The notes beneath the pieces were generated by a model, which was given only the letters and a program-made list of their open reading frames with translations, ran no database searches and was not told the DNA's origin. The position numbers and the translations under genes are program-made. DNA of 64,000 nt from Cupriavidus metallidurans CH34 (GTDB lineage Bacteria; Pseudomonadota; Gammaproteobacteria; Burkholderiales; Burkholderiaceae), in the NCBI RefSeq assembly GCF_000196015.1, contig NC_007973.1:2852001-2916000 (forward strand), given 5' to 3'. Below are positions 53,138-63,299 of this stretch, piece by piece. The stretch's first letter is position 1, and each line of letters starts with the position of its first letter.

Positions 53138-54253
53138 TCAGGCCATGCGTTCGAGCCGCCAGATCTGGTACTTGAACGCCAGCACTGCCCCGACGATGAT
53201 CGCGGCGAAGGCGATGAACGAGCCGACTGCCAACGTCGACACGCCCGACAGCCCCTGCCCCACGGTGCAGCCCAGCGCCGTGACGCCGCCAGCGCCCATC
53301 AGGATACCCCCGACCATATGGTTGGCCACATCCTCGGCATTGCCGAATCCCTCCCAACGGAACGTGCGCGAGACCAACGCATAGGCTGCCGCGCCAGCGA
53401 TTACGCCAAACACGCTGACAATGCCGATCGTCAGCACCTTGCTCTTGTCGCTGAACATCATCAGCCAGTCGAGGGTGTACGCATACGGCGCCACGAAGCT
53501 CAAGCTTTCCATGCGACCGCTGTTGCTGGCCACGAACAGCTCCTCGAGCGTGTTCGGGTCCTCGGACACATAGCCGATATGGCCCGATACGTACCACATG
53601 CCGACGATGATCAACCCAACCGCCAGCCCGCCCAGCAGGTTGTCGAACGTGCGAAAGCCATTGCCGAGCAGCGCCCAGATAACCAGCACGGCGCCGATCA
53701 CCACACCCAGTGCCAGTTGCAGCGTGCCGCGCGCCAGGCCGGTGCCGTGCGCGATGAGCGACGGCAGATCCTGCGTCGCCGGCAGTGTGACAGCCACGGT
53801 ATCGACGGTACTCACGCGCACCACGCCGAACAGGCCGCGCAACGTCATATAGGCCGAGAGCCCCAGGAAGACGAACACCACCAGCGACTTCAGGTTGCCG
53901 GCGCCAATCCGCACAAGCGTCTTGCTGCCGCAGCCCGACGCCAGCACCATGCCGAAGCCGAACATCAAGCCGCCCACTGCCGTAGACAGCCAGCCGAGCC
54001 TGGCCGAGGTGTAGATCGTCTTGGTCGGGTCGATCAGGCCAGCCCAAGCCAGCACGCCAGTGCCAATCATCGCCACGCCAATGGCCATGATCCACATACG
54101 CATGCGGCTCCAGTCACCGATGTTGACGATGTCCGAGACGGCGCCCATCGTGCAGAAATGCGTGCGCTGCAGGATCGCGCCAAACAGGAAGGTCAGGACG
54201 AAGGTGCTCAGCAGCACGGTGCGCATAAGCGCTGGGATATCGATATCGGGCAT
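53138..54253 (-). CDS. YeeE/YedE family sulfur-compound permease
   Basis: 371-aa polytopic inner-membrane protein of the YeeE/YedE (TsuA) family; characterised members take up thiosulfate. The conserved cysteines that relay the substrate are visible in HFCTMGA, ASGCGSKTL and LGCTVGQG. About nine or ten helices. The TusA-like partner often found next to it is not present in the window. Confidence 0.9.
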   Translation of the reverse strand: MPDIDIPALMRTVLLSTFVLTFLFGAILQRTHFCTMGAVSDIVNIGDWSRMRMWIMAIGVAMIGTGVLAWAGLIDPTKTIYTSARLGWLSTAVGGLMFGFGMVLASGCGSKTLVRIGAGNLKSLVVFVFLGLSAYMTLRGLFGVVRVSTVDTVAVTLPATQDLPSLIAHGTGLARGTLQLALGVVIGAVLVIWALLGNGFRTFDNLLGGLAVGLIIVGMWYVSGHIGYVSEDPNTLEELFVASNSGRMESLSFVAPYAYTLDWLMMFSDKSKVLTIGIVSVFGVIAGAAAYALVSRTFRWEGFGNAEDVANHMVGGILMGAGGVTALGCTVGQGLSGVSTLAVGSFIAFAAIIVGAVLAFKYQIWRLERMA

Positions 54254-54323
54254 GTCGGACCGGGGGTGGCTCGTGGATTTCTGTCTGGAGGGGGCACTCT
54301 GGCGGCACCCCTCTCTTCTTTAA

Positions 54324-55007
54324 TCAGTTGGGGGTCTGGTAACGGGTCGGGTCGGGCACGCCGGCGGCCTCGAAGCCGGCCCGGCGAATCCGGCACGAAT
54401 CGCACACGCCGCACGCGCGGCCATCGTCATCGGCCTTGTAGCACGAGACGGTCAGGCCGTAGTCGACGCCGAGCTTCACGCCAGCGAGAATGATCTCGGC
54501 CTTGGTCATGTCGATGATCGGAGCATGCACGTGAAAGCGATCGCCTTCCACGCCAGCCTTCGTGGCCAGGTTGGCCAGCGTCTCATAGGCAGCGACATAT
54601 TCGGGCCGGCAGTCCGGATAGCCGGAGTAGTCGACGGCATTCGCGCCGAAAAACAGGTCGCGTCCGCCGATTGCCTCGGCCCAGCCAAGCGCCAGCGACA
54701 GCATGATCGTATTGCGCGCCGGCACGTAAGTGATCGGAATTCCGCCTGCGGCGCCGTCGGTGGGCACGTCGAGCGCGTCATCGGTCAGGGCTGAGCCACC
54801 GAAACGGCGCAGGTCGAGGTCGATGATTTCGTGGCGCTTCGCGCCAAGTTCGGCCGCCACGCGTTTGGCAGCTTCAAGCTCGGACGAATGGCGCTGGCCA
54901 TAGCGCATGGACAGCGCATAGGTTTCGAAGCCGGCCGCGTTGGCCATGGCGAGGACGGTGGCGGAATCAAGGCCGCCGGAAAGCAGAACGATGGCGCGTT
55001 TGGTCAT
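54324..55007 (-). CDS. queC: 7-cyano-7-deazaguanine synthase
   Basis: Converts CDG to preQ0 with ATP and ammonia in queuosine synthesis. 227 aa from ATG 55007. The PP-loop [15 protein letters not shown] is at the N-terminus; zinc ligands are in the C-terminal [19 protein letters not shown]. The frame upstream to 55145 has no similarity. It lies downstream of cpoB on the same strand after a terminator; this tol-queC neighbourhood is common in proteobacteria. Confidence 0.95.
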   Translation of the reverse strand: MTKRAIVLLSGGLDSATVLAMANAAGFETYALSMRYGQRHSSELEAAKRVAAELGAKRHEIIDLDLRRFGGSALTDDALDVPTDGAAGGIPITYVPARNTIMLSLALGWAEAIGGRDLFFGANAVDYSGYPDCRPEYVAAYETLANLATKAGVEGDRFHVHAPIIDMTKAEIILAGVKLGVDYGLTVSCYKADDDGRACGVCDSCRIRRAGFEAAGVPDPTRYQTPN

Positions 55008-55144
55008 GATGGTTGCGCGCGGAACAAGCGCGCTGTAATACGCCCGGATTGGGCGAAGCGCGTATTTTAGCGCGGCGGCCGGATCAACAGGATCAGGCGC
55101 GGCTGATGGCCTGAATCCCACGGCGATTGATATGCGGCAGCCCA

Positions 55145-55174
55145 AAGAAAAAGGCCCGCTCGCGCGGACCCTTT
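55145..55174 (-). terminator. terminator after cpoB
   Basis: AAGG-C-CCGC (55151-55159) and GCGG-AC-CCTT (55164-55173) form an imperfect stem; on the minus strand it ends in TTTTTCTTT. It closes the tol-pal-cpoB transcript ahead of queC. Confidence 0.65.
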
Positions 55175-55197
55175 CCTGGACTACATACCGGTATCGG

Positions 55198-55956
55198 TTA
55201 CTTCAGCGTCTTCAGCCGGTTGCTCGCGGCCTGGGCGCCTTCAGTCCCCGGATATTTCGCCACCACGGCTTCCAGTGTCTTCTTGGCCGCGGCCTTCTGG
55301 CCAGACTCGAACTGGTTGTTGGCGATGGCGATCATGGCGTCCGGCGCCTTCGGGTGCGTCGGGAAGTTCTTCACCATGGTATCCAGCACGTAGGTCGACC
55401 CCTTGTAGTCGCGCTGCGCGTAGAGCGAATTGCCGAGCCAGAACTGCGCCAGCGGCAAGTACGGGCTTTGCGGATACTTCTTCGCAAACGCCGAGAAGGC
55501 ATTGCCCGCGCCCTTGAAGTCGCCCGACTGGAACTGCTTCAGCGCAGCGTCGTACTCCGGCTTCTCGGTCGGCTGGGCGATGCCCTCGCGCCCTTCCACG
55601 GTCACCTGCTGCGGCTCGAATTTCTTCAGGCGCGCATCCAGGTCAGCGTAGTAATCCTTCTGCTGCTTCTGCAGCGTATCCACCGTGTTTTGCAGCACTT
55701 CATTCTGACCGCGCAGTCGGGCGACCTCTTGGCGCAGACCTTCGAGCTGGTTCTGCGCGTCGAGCAGGGTCCGGCTGTTCTGGTCGATGCGCTGGGATGC
55801 CGTGGCCTGGAAACCGTTGAACTGGTCCCGGATCTGGATCACCGCACGGCGCGCCTCGTCGTCGTCAAAGACGCCGGCGTGCGCGGGAATGGCTGCCAGC
55901 AGGCCACCGCCGGATACAGCGGCAAGCCATAGCAGCGTGGAAACGCGAGCATTCAT
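55198..55956 (-). CDS. cpoB: cell division coordinator CpoB (YbgF)
   Basis: Periplasmic protein linking Tol-Pal energy to PBP1B during septation. 252 aa: signal peptide ([18 protein letters not shown]), coiled coil about 55-110 ([20 protein letters not shown]) for trimerisation, then TPR repeats ([20 protein letters not shown]). It lies 17 bases after pal and is last in the tol-pal operon. Confidence 0.94.
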   Translation of the reverse strand: MNARVSTLLWLAAVSGGGLLAAIPAHAGVFDDDEARRAVIQIRDQFNGFQATASQRIDQNSRTLLDAQNQLEGLRQEVARLRGQNEVLQNTVDTLQKQQKDYYADLDARLKKFEPQQVTVEGREGIAQPTEKPEYDAALKQFQSGDFKGAGNAFSAFAKKYPQSPYLPLAQFWLGNSLYAQRDYKGSTYVLDTMVKNFPTHPKAPDAMIAIANNQFESGQKAAAKKTLEAVVAKYPGTEGAQAASNRLKTLK

Positions 55957-55973
55957 GAAGAATTATCCGTGGA

Positions 55974-56483
55974 TCAGTAAACGATATCGGCGCGACGGTT
56001 CTCGGCCCACGAGGCATCATCGTGACCGGTTGCCTTCGGCTTTTCCTTGCCCAGGCTCACAGCTTCCATCTGCGAGTCAGGCACACCCATCGCAGCCAGC
56101 GAACGGCGCACGGCTTCGGCACGCTTCTGGCCCAGTGCCAGGTTGTACTCGCTGGTGCCACGCTCGTCGGTGTTGCCCTGGATCAGGATCTTGCGGCTCT
56201 TGTTGCTGCCCAGGTACTGCGAGTGGGCTTGCAGCATGCCTTGGTAGTCCTGCTTCACGGAGTAGCTGTCGAAATCGAAGTACACGCTGCGCTTGGCCAG
56301 CGGGCCGTTCGGGTCGTTCAGCGGGTCACGCGAAACATCGACCGGCGCCACATTGCGTGCGTCGGTGGTCGCGCCGGTGCCGGCGCCGGACTTCGATGCG
56401 TCGTCGAGCTTCACACCCGAGCTGCAGGCGCCCAGAGCCAGCAGAGCGGCAATGGCGAGCGATTTGGTCATCATTTGGGACAT
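55974..56483 (-). CDS. pal: peptidoglycan-associated lipoprotein Pal
   Basis: Outer-membrane lipoprotein binding peptidoglycan and TolB. 169 aa from ATG 56483, with AGGAG upstream. Lipobox LGACSS with Cys20. OmpA-like C-terminus: VYFDFDSYSVKQDYQ, GNTDERGTSEYNLALGQKRA, and SLGKEKPKATGHD. Confidence 0.96.
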   Translation of the reverse strand: MSQMMTKSLAIAALLALGACSSGVKLDDASKSGAGTGATTDARNVAPVDVSRDPLNDPNGPLAKRSVYFDFDSYSVKQDYQGMLQAHSQYLGSNKSRKILIQGNTDERGTSEYNLALGQKRAEAVRRSLAAMGVPDSQMEAVSLGKEKPKATGHDDASWAENRRADIVY

Positions 56484-56502
56484 GGCGAGAGACTCCTCTT
56501 TT

Positions 56503-57843
56503 TTACTGCATGAAAGGCCCCCAGGACGGCTCTCGAACAGCGCCGGACTGGAGAGACAGAACCTGCTTGGTGCGTCCGTCCGTGGAGACTGCCGCCAGTA
56601 CGGAGCGGCCGCCCACGCGGGTGGCATAGAGAATGTACTTGCCGTTGGCCGCGAAGCTCGGGGATTCATCGTTGGTCGTATCGGTGAGCGACGTCACATC
56701 ACCGTTCGACAGGTCCTGTAGTTGCAGCCTGAAGCCACCGCTGCGCGAAATGTAGGCCAGGTACTTGCCGTCCGGCGATATACGCGGGCTGACGTTGTAG
56801 CTGCCCTTGAAGGTCACGCGCTGCGCTGCGCCGGATTCCTCGCCAGACGCCGGCATACGGTAGATCTGCGGCGCGCCGCCGCGATCGCTGGTGAAATAAA
56901 TGCTACGGCCATCCGGGGAGAACTGCGGCTCCGTATCGATGGCGCTGCTGCGGGTCAGGCGACGCAGGCCTGAGCCATCGGCGTTGACCTGGTAGATCTG
57001 CGTGTTGCCGTCGCGGGAGAGCGACACGGCCAGGTGCTGGCCATCGGGCGACCAGGACGGCGCGCTGTTGTTGCCCTTCTGATTCGACACCACAACACGC
57101 TTGCCCGTTGCCAGGTCATGCACGTAGACCACCGGCTTCTTGGCTTCGAACGAGACGTAGGCCACGCGGCGACCATCGGGCGACCACGCGGGGGAGATGA
57201 TCGGTTCGGTGCTGGTCAGCGCGATCTGGGCGTTCTGGCCATCCGAATCGGAGATCAGAAGCTGGTAGCGATTGCCCACCTTCGACACATACGACAGGCG
57301 CGTCGCAAACACGCCGCGCTCGCCGAGCAGCTTCTCGTAGATGTAGTCGGCGATCTTGTGCGCGGTCACGCGGAGCTGGCCCTGCGTGACGGTGAATGCC
57401 AGACCGCCAAGGCTCTGCCCCTTGGCGGTGTCGTACAGGCGGAAACGCACCTCGTACTGGCCATTGCTGGTCGGCGTCACGCTGCCGGCCACGAACGCGT
57501 CGGCGCCCTTCGCCTTCCAGCTGCCCAGGTCCACCTGGGCCGATTCGGCCACGGTCGCACCTGCGGGGTCGACGTTGCGGAAGCGTCCGCTGTTCGTCAG
57601 GTCGCTGCGGATGATGGCGGTCAGGTTCTGCGGGGCCTGGGCCTCGCCCTGGAAGTTGGCGGTCGCTACCGGGAACTGGTTCGAGCCGACTCCGGTGATC
57701 TCCACGTTCAGTTGCGCGTGCGCCGCGCCCGCCGACATCAATGCCGCAGCCAGCCACGCCATCAAGGCATGGCGACTCTGGTCGCGGGTGGGATTGGCGT
57801 TCTGGCGTCGGGATAGCCAGTTGGGGGCCCAAAGCTTTCGCAT
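56503..57843 (-). CDS. tolB: Tol-Pal system protein TolB
   Basis: Periplasmic beta-propeller protein bridging Pal and TolA. 446 aa. A long leader with hydrophobic core [17 protein letters not shown], an N-terminal domain ([14 protein letters not shown]) and propeller blades with repeated SPDGR motifs. GAGGAG precedes ATG 57843; the next Met (MAWLAA) is a possible shorter start giving a more usual signal peptide. It lies 19 bases before pal. Confidence 0.95.
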   Translation of the reverse strand: MRKLWAPNWLSRRQNANPTRDQSRHALMAWLAAALMSAGAAHAQLNVEITGVGSNQFPVATANFQGEAQAPQNLTAIIRSDLTNSGRFRNVDPAGATVAESAQVDLGSWKAKGADAFVAGSVTPTSNGQYEVRFRLYDTAKGQSLGGLAFTVTQGQLRVTAHKIADYIYEKLLGERGVFATRLSYVSKVGNRYQLLISDSDGQNAQIALTSTEPIISPAWSPDGRRVAYVSFEAKKPVVYVHDLATGKRVVVSNQKGNNSAPSWSPDGQHLAVSLSRDGNTQIYQVNADGSGLRRLTRSSAIDTEPQFSPDGRSIYFTSDRGGAPQIYRMPASGEESGAAQRVTFKGSYNVSPRISPDGKYLAYISRSGGFRLQLQDLSNGDVTSLTDTTNDESPSFAANGKYILYATRVGGRSVLAAVSTDGRTKQVLSLQSGAVREPSWGPFMQ

Positions 57844-58057
57844 GCTGCTCCTCAGTCGATTTCAGGTTTCATCGTTGCGGCGGCACAGCAAACACGGCGA
57901 GACGGGCGACATGCGGCTTGGCATGGCCCCACAAGCGTACGTATTGCACGCTGCCGGCCGCGTCAGGCAACCATTCATGGTAGCGGTGGGACCTAACGCC
58001 CACGATGAAGGTTGCATTATGTTGCAAAACATGGCGTTATCGACACGGTTCGCCCGC

Positions 58058-59140
58058 TCAATCCTTCGGTTTGAACGTAATCGTGAAGTTTGCGGGTGCC
58101 TTGCCGTCCTCATCGCGCGGCAGCGGATCGGAGCGCTGCACTGCACGCAGCACGGCGTTGTCCCAGTCCGAATTACCGCTCGACCTGGTCAGTCGCGCCG
58201 ACAGCAGCGAACCATCCGGCGCCAGTGAGACCGACACCACGGCTGCGGGATTGCCCTCGACATCGCCACCAAAAATGATGTTCGGCTTCACACGGCGACG
58301 CACGCGGTCGGCGTAGCCCGGCGAAGCCTTGCCTCCCGATCCGGCGCCCGAACCCGCGGCGCTGCCGACGCCACCGCCGGACGAAACGCCGCCACCGGCC
58401 ATTGCCTGCAGGCGGGCCAGTTCGCTCTTGCGCTGGGCATTGGCCGCGGCGTCACGCTTGGCCTTGGCATCGGCGTCGGCCTTCGCCTTGGCTTTCTGCT
58501 CGGCATCGGCCTTCGCCTTGGCATCCGCGTCAGCCTTGGCCTTCGCCTTCTGATCAGCCTCCGCCTTCGCCTTGGCGTCCGCGGCTTCCTTGCGTTCCTG
58601 GTCGGCCTTCTTCTTCGCGTCTTCCTTGCGCTGCGCCTCGATCTGCTGCTGACGCAGGTCTTCCTTGCGCTGGGCTTCCTTCTTTTCCTGGTCTTTCTTT
58701 TCCTGTTCCTTCTTCGCCTGGTCCTTGCGCTCCTGCTCCTTGCGCGCGGCCTCCTGCTTCGCCGCTTCGCGCTCGGCGGCCTCTTCGGCCTGCTTGCGCT
58801 TCTGGCGTTCCAGGGCGATATCGGCCGCTTCCTCGACCTTGCTGCGCACGGCAGGCTCAGGCGGCGTGGGACGCGGCAGTTCCACCGGGCGCGGCGGAGG
58901 TGGTGGTGCAGGCGCGACGTCCGGCACCTCTTCCCAAAGCTCCGCCTCGGCACCCACCGGCGTGCTGCTCTGCCAGTGCACGCCGTAGTACAGCACGATG
59001 CCGAGCAGCAGATGCATCACCAGCGCCAACAGGAACGAGCGAAGCGTGCCGCGTTCCTTGACTGGCTGGTACGGATAGGCGGCGGCTTCCACCGCGCGCG
59101 CGGGCCGTTGATGCGGATGACGGGACGAAAGGCTGGCCAC
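58058..59140 (-). CDS. tolA: Tol-Pal system protein TolA
   Basis: Inner-membrane protein spanning the periplasm. 360 aa: N-terminal helix (SFLLALVMHLLLGIVLYYG) with the S-H face for TolQ-TolR contact, a long Lys/Ala/Glu/Asp helical domain with AKADA-type repeats (about 105-245), a Gly/Ser linker, and a C-terminal TonB-like domain (YADRVRRRVKPNIIFGG, and LTRSSGNSDWDNAVLRAVQ). The repetitive DNA at about 58430-58800 is this helical domain and also produces long shadow frames. Confidence 0.95.
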   Translation of the reverse strand: MASLSSRHPHQRPARAVEAAAYPYQPVKERGTLRSFLLALVMHLLLGIVLYYGVHWQSSTPVGAEAELWEEVPDVAPAPPPPPRPVELPRPTPPEPAVRSKVEEAADIALERQKRKQAEEAAEREAAKQEAARKEQERKDQAKKEQEKKDQEKKEAQRKEDLRQQQIEAQRKEDAKKKADQERKEAADAKAKAEADQKAKAKADADAKAKADAEQKAKAKADADAKAKRDAAANAQRKSELARLQAMAGGGVSSGGGVGSAAGSGAGSGGKASPGYADRVRRRVKPNIIFGGDVEGNPAAVVSVSLAPDGSLLSARLTRSSGNSDWDNAVLRAVQRSDPLPRDEDGKAPANFTITFKPKD

Positions 59141-59163
59141 TTTGAGTTGCGACGTTGGGGCGC

Positions 59164-59601
59164 TTACTTGGACTTCACCATCAGGCCGACGCGCTTGACG
59201 CCATCGGCCTTCAACACGGACATCACGTCGAGCACGGCTTCGTACTTGACGGAGCGGTCGGCGGCGATCACCACCGGCTGGTCCGGATTTTCATTCTGAC
59301 GCTGGCGCACGAAATCGATCAGGCCGCGCTTGTCGAGCTTGCGCTCGAACGCGTTGCCGGCGTTGTCCTTGCCACGCGCGGTCAGCTCGCCGTCCTCGTG
59401 CACGGTGACGATGATCGGCGGCGTCTGTTGCTGCGGTGTGGCATTGGCCACTGACGGCAGGTCCACCACGGCCGGGTTCACGATTGGTGCTGCCACCATG
59501 AAGATAACGAGCAGCACGAGCATCACGTCGATATACGGCACGACGTTGATTTCCGCACTGGCCCGACGGCGTGATCCGCCGCGGCGCTGAATGGCTGCCA
59601 T
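59164..59601 (-). CDS. tolR: Tol-Pal system protein TolR
   Basis: ExbD/TolR-family stator partner of TolQ. 145 aa: one helix near the N-terminus (VVPYIDVMLVLLVIFMVAAP) containing the proton-path Asp of YIDVMLVLL, then a periplasmic domain. It lies 23 bases after tolA upstream boundary and 24 bases after tolQ. Confidence 0.95.
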   Translation of the reverse strand: MAAIQRRGGSRRRASAEINVVPYIDVMLVLLVIFMVAAPIVNPAVVDLPSVANATPQQQTPPIIVTVHEDGELTARGKDNAGNAFERKLDKRGLIDFVRQRQNENPDQPVVIAADRSVKYEAVLDVMSVLKADGVKRVGLMVKSK

Positions 59602-59625
59602 GACTGGTGCTCCCCCGCTCTCGGT

Positions 59626-60309
59626 TTAACGCGTCTGGCGCTGAAGGATGTTCAGGAATTCTTCCATGAAGCTTTCGAACCGGATGGCCAGACGGTCGAT
59701 TTCCGTGGCATACCGGTTGTAGGCGATCACGGCCGGGATAGCTGCAAACAGGCCGATCGCGGTGGCCACGAGTGCCTCGGCGATACCGGGCGCCACTGAC
59801 GCGAGAGTCGCTTGCTGCACATTCGACAGGCCGCGGAATGCGTTCATGATCCCCCAGACCGTGCCGAACAAGCCGATATAAGGGCTGACCGAACCGACCG
59901 ACGCCAGGAACGGCAGGTGGGATTCGAGCACGTCCATTTCACGCTGGTACGCGGCGCGCATCGCGCGACGGGCGGCGTCGAGCAGCGCGCCGGCCTCATT
60001 GCCGCGTTCGCGTGCCTTCAGGAACTCGCCCATGCCCGATTCGAAGATCCGTTCCAGGGCGCCGGTGTTGTGACGATTGTTGACCGCACTGTTATAGAGC
60101 GCCTGCAGGTCGCCGCCTGCCCAGAAATCGCGCTCGAAGCCCTCGGTCTGCGTGCGCGCGGCGCGCAGTGCCAGGTGCTTGCGGAAAATGTAGGTCCACG
60201 AGAACAGGGACATCACCAGCAGCAGGGCCATGACGGCCTGTGCCAGCAGACTGGCGTGAAGTACCAGCGAAATGATCGACAGGTCTTGCGTGACGGTCAC
60301 TGGATTCAT
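59626..60309 (-). CDS. tolQ: Tol-Pal system protein TolQ
   Basis: MotA/TolQ/ExbB-family proton channel subunit, 227 aa with three helices (VLHASLLAQAVMALLLVMSL; then SVSPYIGLFGTVWGIMNAF; then APGIAEALVATAIGLFAAIP). ATG 60309 overlaps the ybgC stop by 4 bases, so it is translationally coupled. Confidence 0.96.
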   Translation of the reverse strand: MNPVTVTQDLSIISLVLHASLLAQAVMALLLVMSLFSWTYIFRKHLALRAARTQTEGFERDFWAGGDLQALYNSAVNNRHNTGALERIFESGMGEFLKARERGNEAGALLDAARRAMRAAYQREMDVLESHLPFLASVGSVSPYIGLFGTVWGIMNAFRGLSNVQQATLASVAPGIAEALVATAIGLFAAIPAVIAYNRYATEIDRLAIRFESFMEEFLNILQRQTR

Positions 60310-60719
60310 CGAGCGTTTTTGATAGTGGCGAGAACAGGGGCAGGAATCGGGGTCGGCCGGAACGTGCTTTTATCGACACATCCGACTCGAATTTGGCCGG
60401 CGGCCAGCATCAGCTCGCCACGCCAGGCTTCCTGGGCAAATTGGACCGACGCCGGTCCGACGCGTTCGATATGCGTACGGATCTCGAGCTGGTCGTCCAG
60501 CCGGGCGGGCGCATTGTATTCCACAGTGGTGCTGCGGACGATGAAGACCACGCCGGACGAATCCGCGAGGCTCTGCTGTTCGACGCCGAGCGAGCGCAGC
60601 CATTCGGTCCTGGCCCGTTCGAAGAATTTGAGGTAGTTGGCGTAGAACACCACGCCGCCTGCGTCGGTATCTTCCCAATACACGCGCAGCGGCCATACGA
60701 AATTTGGCATGGCGGGCAT
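60306..60719 (-). CDS. ybgC: YbgC/tol-pal system-associated acyl-CoA thioesterase
   Basis: Hot-dog fold thioesterase, 137 aa, first gene of the tol-pal operon. Catalytic-type motif [20 protein letters not shown] and EWLRSLGV are typical. ATG 60719 ([10 protein letters not shown]) or 60710 are both possible; neither has a strong ribosome site. The operon runs ybgC-tolQ-tolR-tolA-tolB-pal-cpoB on the minus strand. Confidence 0.93.
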   Translation of the reverse strand: MPAMPNFVWPLRVYWEDTDAGGVVFYANYLKFFERARTEWLRSLGVEQQSLADSSGVVFIVRSTTVEYNAPARLDDQLEIRTHIERVGPASVQFAQEAWRGELMLAAGQIRVGCVDKSTFRPTPIPAPVLATIKNAR

Positions 60720-60834
60720 TGTAACGGAGTGCACTGGTAAACCCGTGTGTGACTTTGCAACAGCAAGTTGCGAGCCAATCCTCGCCAGGCCTTGCCGGAT
60801 CAGGGCCGGGCGCACATCCGGGCCGGCCATCGTC

Positions 60835-60863
60835 TTGCAGCAAGCCGCTTGCTCGCGTAAACT
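60835..60863 (+). promoter_or_regulatory. sigma-70-type promoter of glyA
   Basis: TTGCAG (60835-60840), a 17-base spacer, TAAACT (60858-60863). The predicted start near 60871 is just before the riboswitch. Confidence 0.65.
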
Positions 60864-60882
60864 CTGCGGCAACCATTCCACC

Positions 60883-60976
60883 TTGCGCGACTGGCGAAGT
60901 CAGTGGGTACTACCACGAGGAAGCGCAAGTTCATTGGGCGTGATATTCGATGCGCCTGCCGCTCGCCTGGGCAGCG
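60883..60976 (+). promoter_or_regulatory. ZTP (pfl motif) riboswitch upstream of glyA
   Basis: The leader has the conserved pfl elements in order: GCGCGACTGGCG (60885-60896), GTGGGTACTACCAC then GAGGAAGCG (60904-60924), and the pseudoknot strand CGCCTGGGCAG (60964-60974). ZTP riboswitches sense the purine precursor ZMP/ZTP, which builds up when 10-formyl-THF is short, and switch on folate and purine genes; glyA is a known target. The region between here and the glyA ATG (about 185 bases) contains strong stems for the expression platform. No other gene lies between ybgC and glyA. Confidence 0.85.
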
Positions 60977-60984
60977 AATGGGAA

Positions 60985-61035
60985 GCAGGGTGCGCCCTGC
61001 ACCGGCTGGTCGCGTTTTCGCGCCCCCGGTGCTGG
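60985..61035 (+). promoter_or_regulatory. stems after the riboswitch, possible expression platform
   Basis: GCAGGG-TGCG-CCCTGC (60985-61000) overlaps a longer stem GCACCGG (61000-61006) with CCGGTGC (61029-61035) containing CGCG-TTTT-CGCG. No U-tract follows, so whether control is transcriptional or translational is not clear. Confidence 0.4.
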
Positions 61036-61161
61036 ACGCCAGTGCCTTCCCCGCGCGCCCTAATACGCGAAAATCCCGCAATACAGAGTAGCGTCGACAG
61101 GCATCCGGTTTTCGTACCGGCCGTGCCATCCGCTCTCCCTTTTAAACAGACGAGTCACGCC

Positions 61162-62409
61162 ATGTTTGAACGTAGCCGCTTCACGATCGAGCAGATCGAC
61201 CCCGAAGTCTTTGCCGCGATCCAGAAGGAAAACCAGCGTCAGGAAGACCACATCGAACTGATCGCTTCCGAGAACTACACCTCGCCGGCCGTGATGGCCG
61301 CCCAGGGTTCGCAGCTCACCAACAAGTACGCCGAAGGCTATCCCGGCAAGCGCTACTACGGCGGTTGCGAGTACGTGGACGTGGTGGAGCAGCTCGCCAT
61401 CGACCGCGTGAAGCAACTGTTTGGCGCCGAAGCCGCCAACGTGCAGCCGAACTCGGGCTCGCAGGCCAACCAGGGCGTGTTCTTCGCCATGCTCAAGCCG
61501 GGCGACACGATCATGGGCATGAGCCTGGCCGAAGGCGGTCACCTGACCCACGGCATGGCGCTGAACATGAGCGGCAAGTGGTTCAACGTGGTCAGCTACG
61601 GCCTGAACGCGCAGGAAGACATCGACTACGACGCGCTTGAAAAGCTGGCCCACGAGAAGAAGCCGAAGCTGATCATCGCCGGCGCATCGGCTTTCGCGCT
61701 GCGCATCGACTTCGAACGCATCGCCAAGGTTGCCAAGGCTGTTGGTGCCTACTTCATGGTGGACATGGCCCACTATGCCGGCCTGATCGCCGCCGGTGTG
61801 TACCCGAACCCGGTGCCGCACGCCGACTTCGTGACCACCACCACCCACAAGAGCCTGCGTGGCCCGCGCGGTGGCGTGATCCTGATGAAGGCCGAGCATG
61901 AGAAGGCCATCAACTCGGCCATCTTCCCGGGCATCCAGGGTGGTCCGCTGATGCACGTGATTGCCGGCAAGGCCGTGGCCTTCAAGGAAGCGCTGCAGCC
62001 GGACTTCAAGGCGTATCAGGAACAGGTGGTCAAGAACGCCGCCGCACTGGCCGAAACGCTGATCGCCCGCGGTCTGCGCATCGTATCGGGCCGTACGGAA
62101 AGCCACGTGATGCTGGTGGACCTGCGCGCCAAGAAGATCACCGGCAAGGAAGCCGAGAAGATCCTCGGCGACGCCCATATCACGGTGAACAAGAACGCGA
62201 TCCCGAACGATCCGGAAAAGCCGTTCGTCACCTCGGGCATCCGCCTGGGCTCGCCGGCCATGACCACGCGCGGCTTCAAGGAAGAAGAAGCCCGCCAGGT
62301 GGCCAACCTGATCGCCGACGTGCTGGACAACCCGCACGATGAGGCCAACATCGCCGCCGTGCGCGAACAGGTTGCCGCACTGACCCGTCGCTTCCCGGTC
62401 TACGGCTGA
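61162..62409 (+). CDS. glyA: serine hydroxymethyltransferase
   Basis: PLP enzyme interconverting serine and glycine with tetrahydrofolate, the main source of one-carbon units. 415 aa from ATG 61162 ([18 protein letters not shown]). The PLP lysine is in [28 protein letters not shown] and [18 protein letters not shown] are conserved. The frame is open far upstream, but that stretch is the riboswitch leader. Control by the ZTP riboswitch is expected. Confidence 0.97.
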   Translation: MFERSRFTIEQIDPEVFAAIQKENQRQEDHIELIASENYTSPAVMAAQGSQLTNKYAEGYPGKRYYGGCEYVDVVEQLAIDRVKQLFGAEAANVQPNSGSQANQGVFFAMLKPGDTIMGMSLAEGGHLTHGMALNMSGKWFNVVSYGLNAQEDIDYDALEKLAHEKKPKLIIAGASAFALRIDFERIAKVAKAVGAYFMVDMAHYAGLIAAGVYPNPVPHADFVTTTTHKSLRGPRGGVILMKAEHEKAINSAIFPGIQGGPLMHVIAGKAVAFKEALQPDFKAYQEQVVKNAAALAETLIARGLRIVSGRTESHVMLVDLRAKKITGKEAEKILGDAHITVNKNAIPNDPEKPFVTSGIRLGSPAMTTRGFKEEEARQVANLIADVLDNPHDEANIAAVREQVAALTRRFPVYG

Positions 62410-62444
62410 TTCGCCAGTCGATCGCGTTATAGTTAGCGCACACG

Positions 62445-62479
62445 AACGGCGCTGCCACCTCTGAGGTGGCAGCGCCGTT
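62445..62479. terminator. terminator after glyA
   Basis: A 16-bp perfect stem: AACGGCGCTGCCACCT (62445-62460) with AGGTGGCAGCGCCGTT (62464-62479), 3-base loop, short T stretch after. Confidence 0.85.
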
Positions 62480-62554
62480 TCAACAACCAGCACGACCGCA
62501 ACAGAAATCGAAGATGCAAAATGCGGTCAGGCTCTTACTTTCAGGTGGTCAGGC

Positions 62555-63022
62555 ATGAAATGCCCCTTCTGCGGTCATTCCAGCACTCAGGTTCTTGACA
62601 GCCGCGTCTCGGAAGATGGCGATACCGTGCGCCGCCGACGCCGCTGTGAAGCCTGCGACCGCCGCTTCACCACCTACGAGCGGATCGAGCTGTTCTTTCC
62701 CGCCATCGTCAAGAAAAATGGCTCGCGCGTGGACTACGCGCGTGCCAAGCTCAAGGATTCGATGCGGCTGGCACTGCGCAAGCGGCCAGTTTCCGCCGAG
62801 GCCATCGACGAAGCGATCACTCGCATCGAAGAAAAACTGCTGGCTCTGGGCGAGAAGGAGATCCCGAGCAGCCAGGTCGGCGAACTGGTCATGCGTGAGC
62901 TTCGCAAGCTCGACAAGATCGCCTATATCCGCTTTGCCTCCGTGTATCGCAGCTTCGAGGACGTTTCCGAATTCCGGGAAATGCTCGACGAATTCTCGTC
63001 ATCTACCCCACGAAAGGGGTAA
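62555..63022 (+). CDS. nrdR: transcriptional repressor NrdR
   Basis: Zinc-ribbon and ATP-cone repressor of ribonucleotide reductase genes. 155 aa. Zinc Cys pairs in [10 protein letters not shown] and [15 protein letters not shown]; the ATP-cone follows ([19 protein letters not shown]). It lies downstream of glyA after a terminator, the usual neighbour in this group. Confidence 0.96.
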   Translation: MKCPFCGHSSTQVLDSRVSEDGDTVRRRRRCEACDRRFTTYERIELFFPAIVKKNGSRVDYARAKLKDSMRLALRKRPVSAEAIDEAITRIEEKLLALGEKEIPSSQVGELVMRELRKLDKIAYIRFASVYRSFEDVSEFREMLDEFSSSTPRKG

Positions 63023-63299
63023 TAAGGACCGCAAAAAAGCTGGCTGATCACCACTTGCCGCTCTTGGCTAGAGACAGGCAAGCGAGCGCGCGTGCAAGTC
63101 CGCCTCATGGCGCGTGCGCAAACCCGGACCTCTAAAGCCCAACTTGCGTGATGCCACGCCCTTGGCGACTCTGGCACTCCCTCAGATGTTTCCGGGCTCG
63201 ACTCGGAAACACACTGACACCAATCCTCCACAGCCAGACACGTCCTGACACCATCCCCGCCGTTATCGTGGCCTTCCGTTCCAATCGAACCGATATGCC

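Noticed and set aside
53096..54493. 465-aa open frame antisense to the YeeE/YedE gene
   Set aside because: His/Arg/Gln-rich shadow composition; the opposite strand encodes a clear permease.
58288..58953. Arg/Pro-rich frames in the tolA region
   Set aside because: Frames produced by the repetitive Lys/Ala codons of TolA.
61060..62493. 477-aa open frame antisense to glyA
   Set aside because: Shadow of glyA and its leader; no ribosome site or domain.
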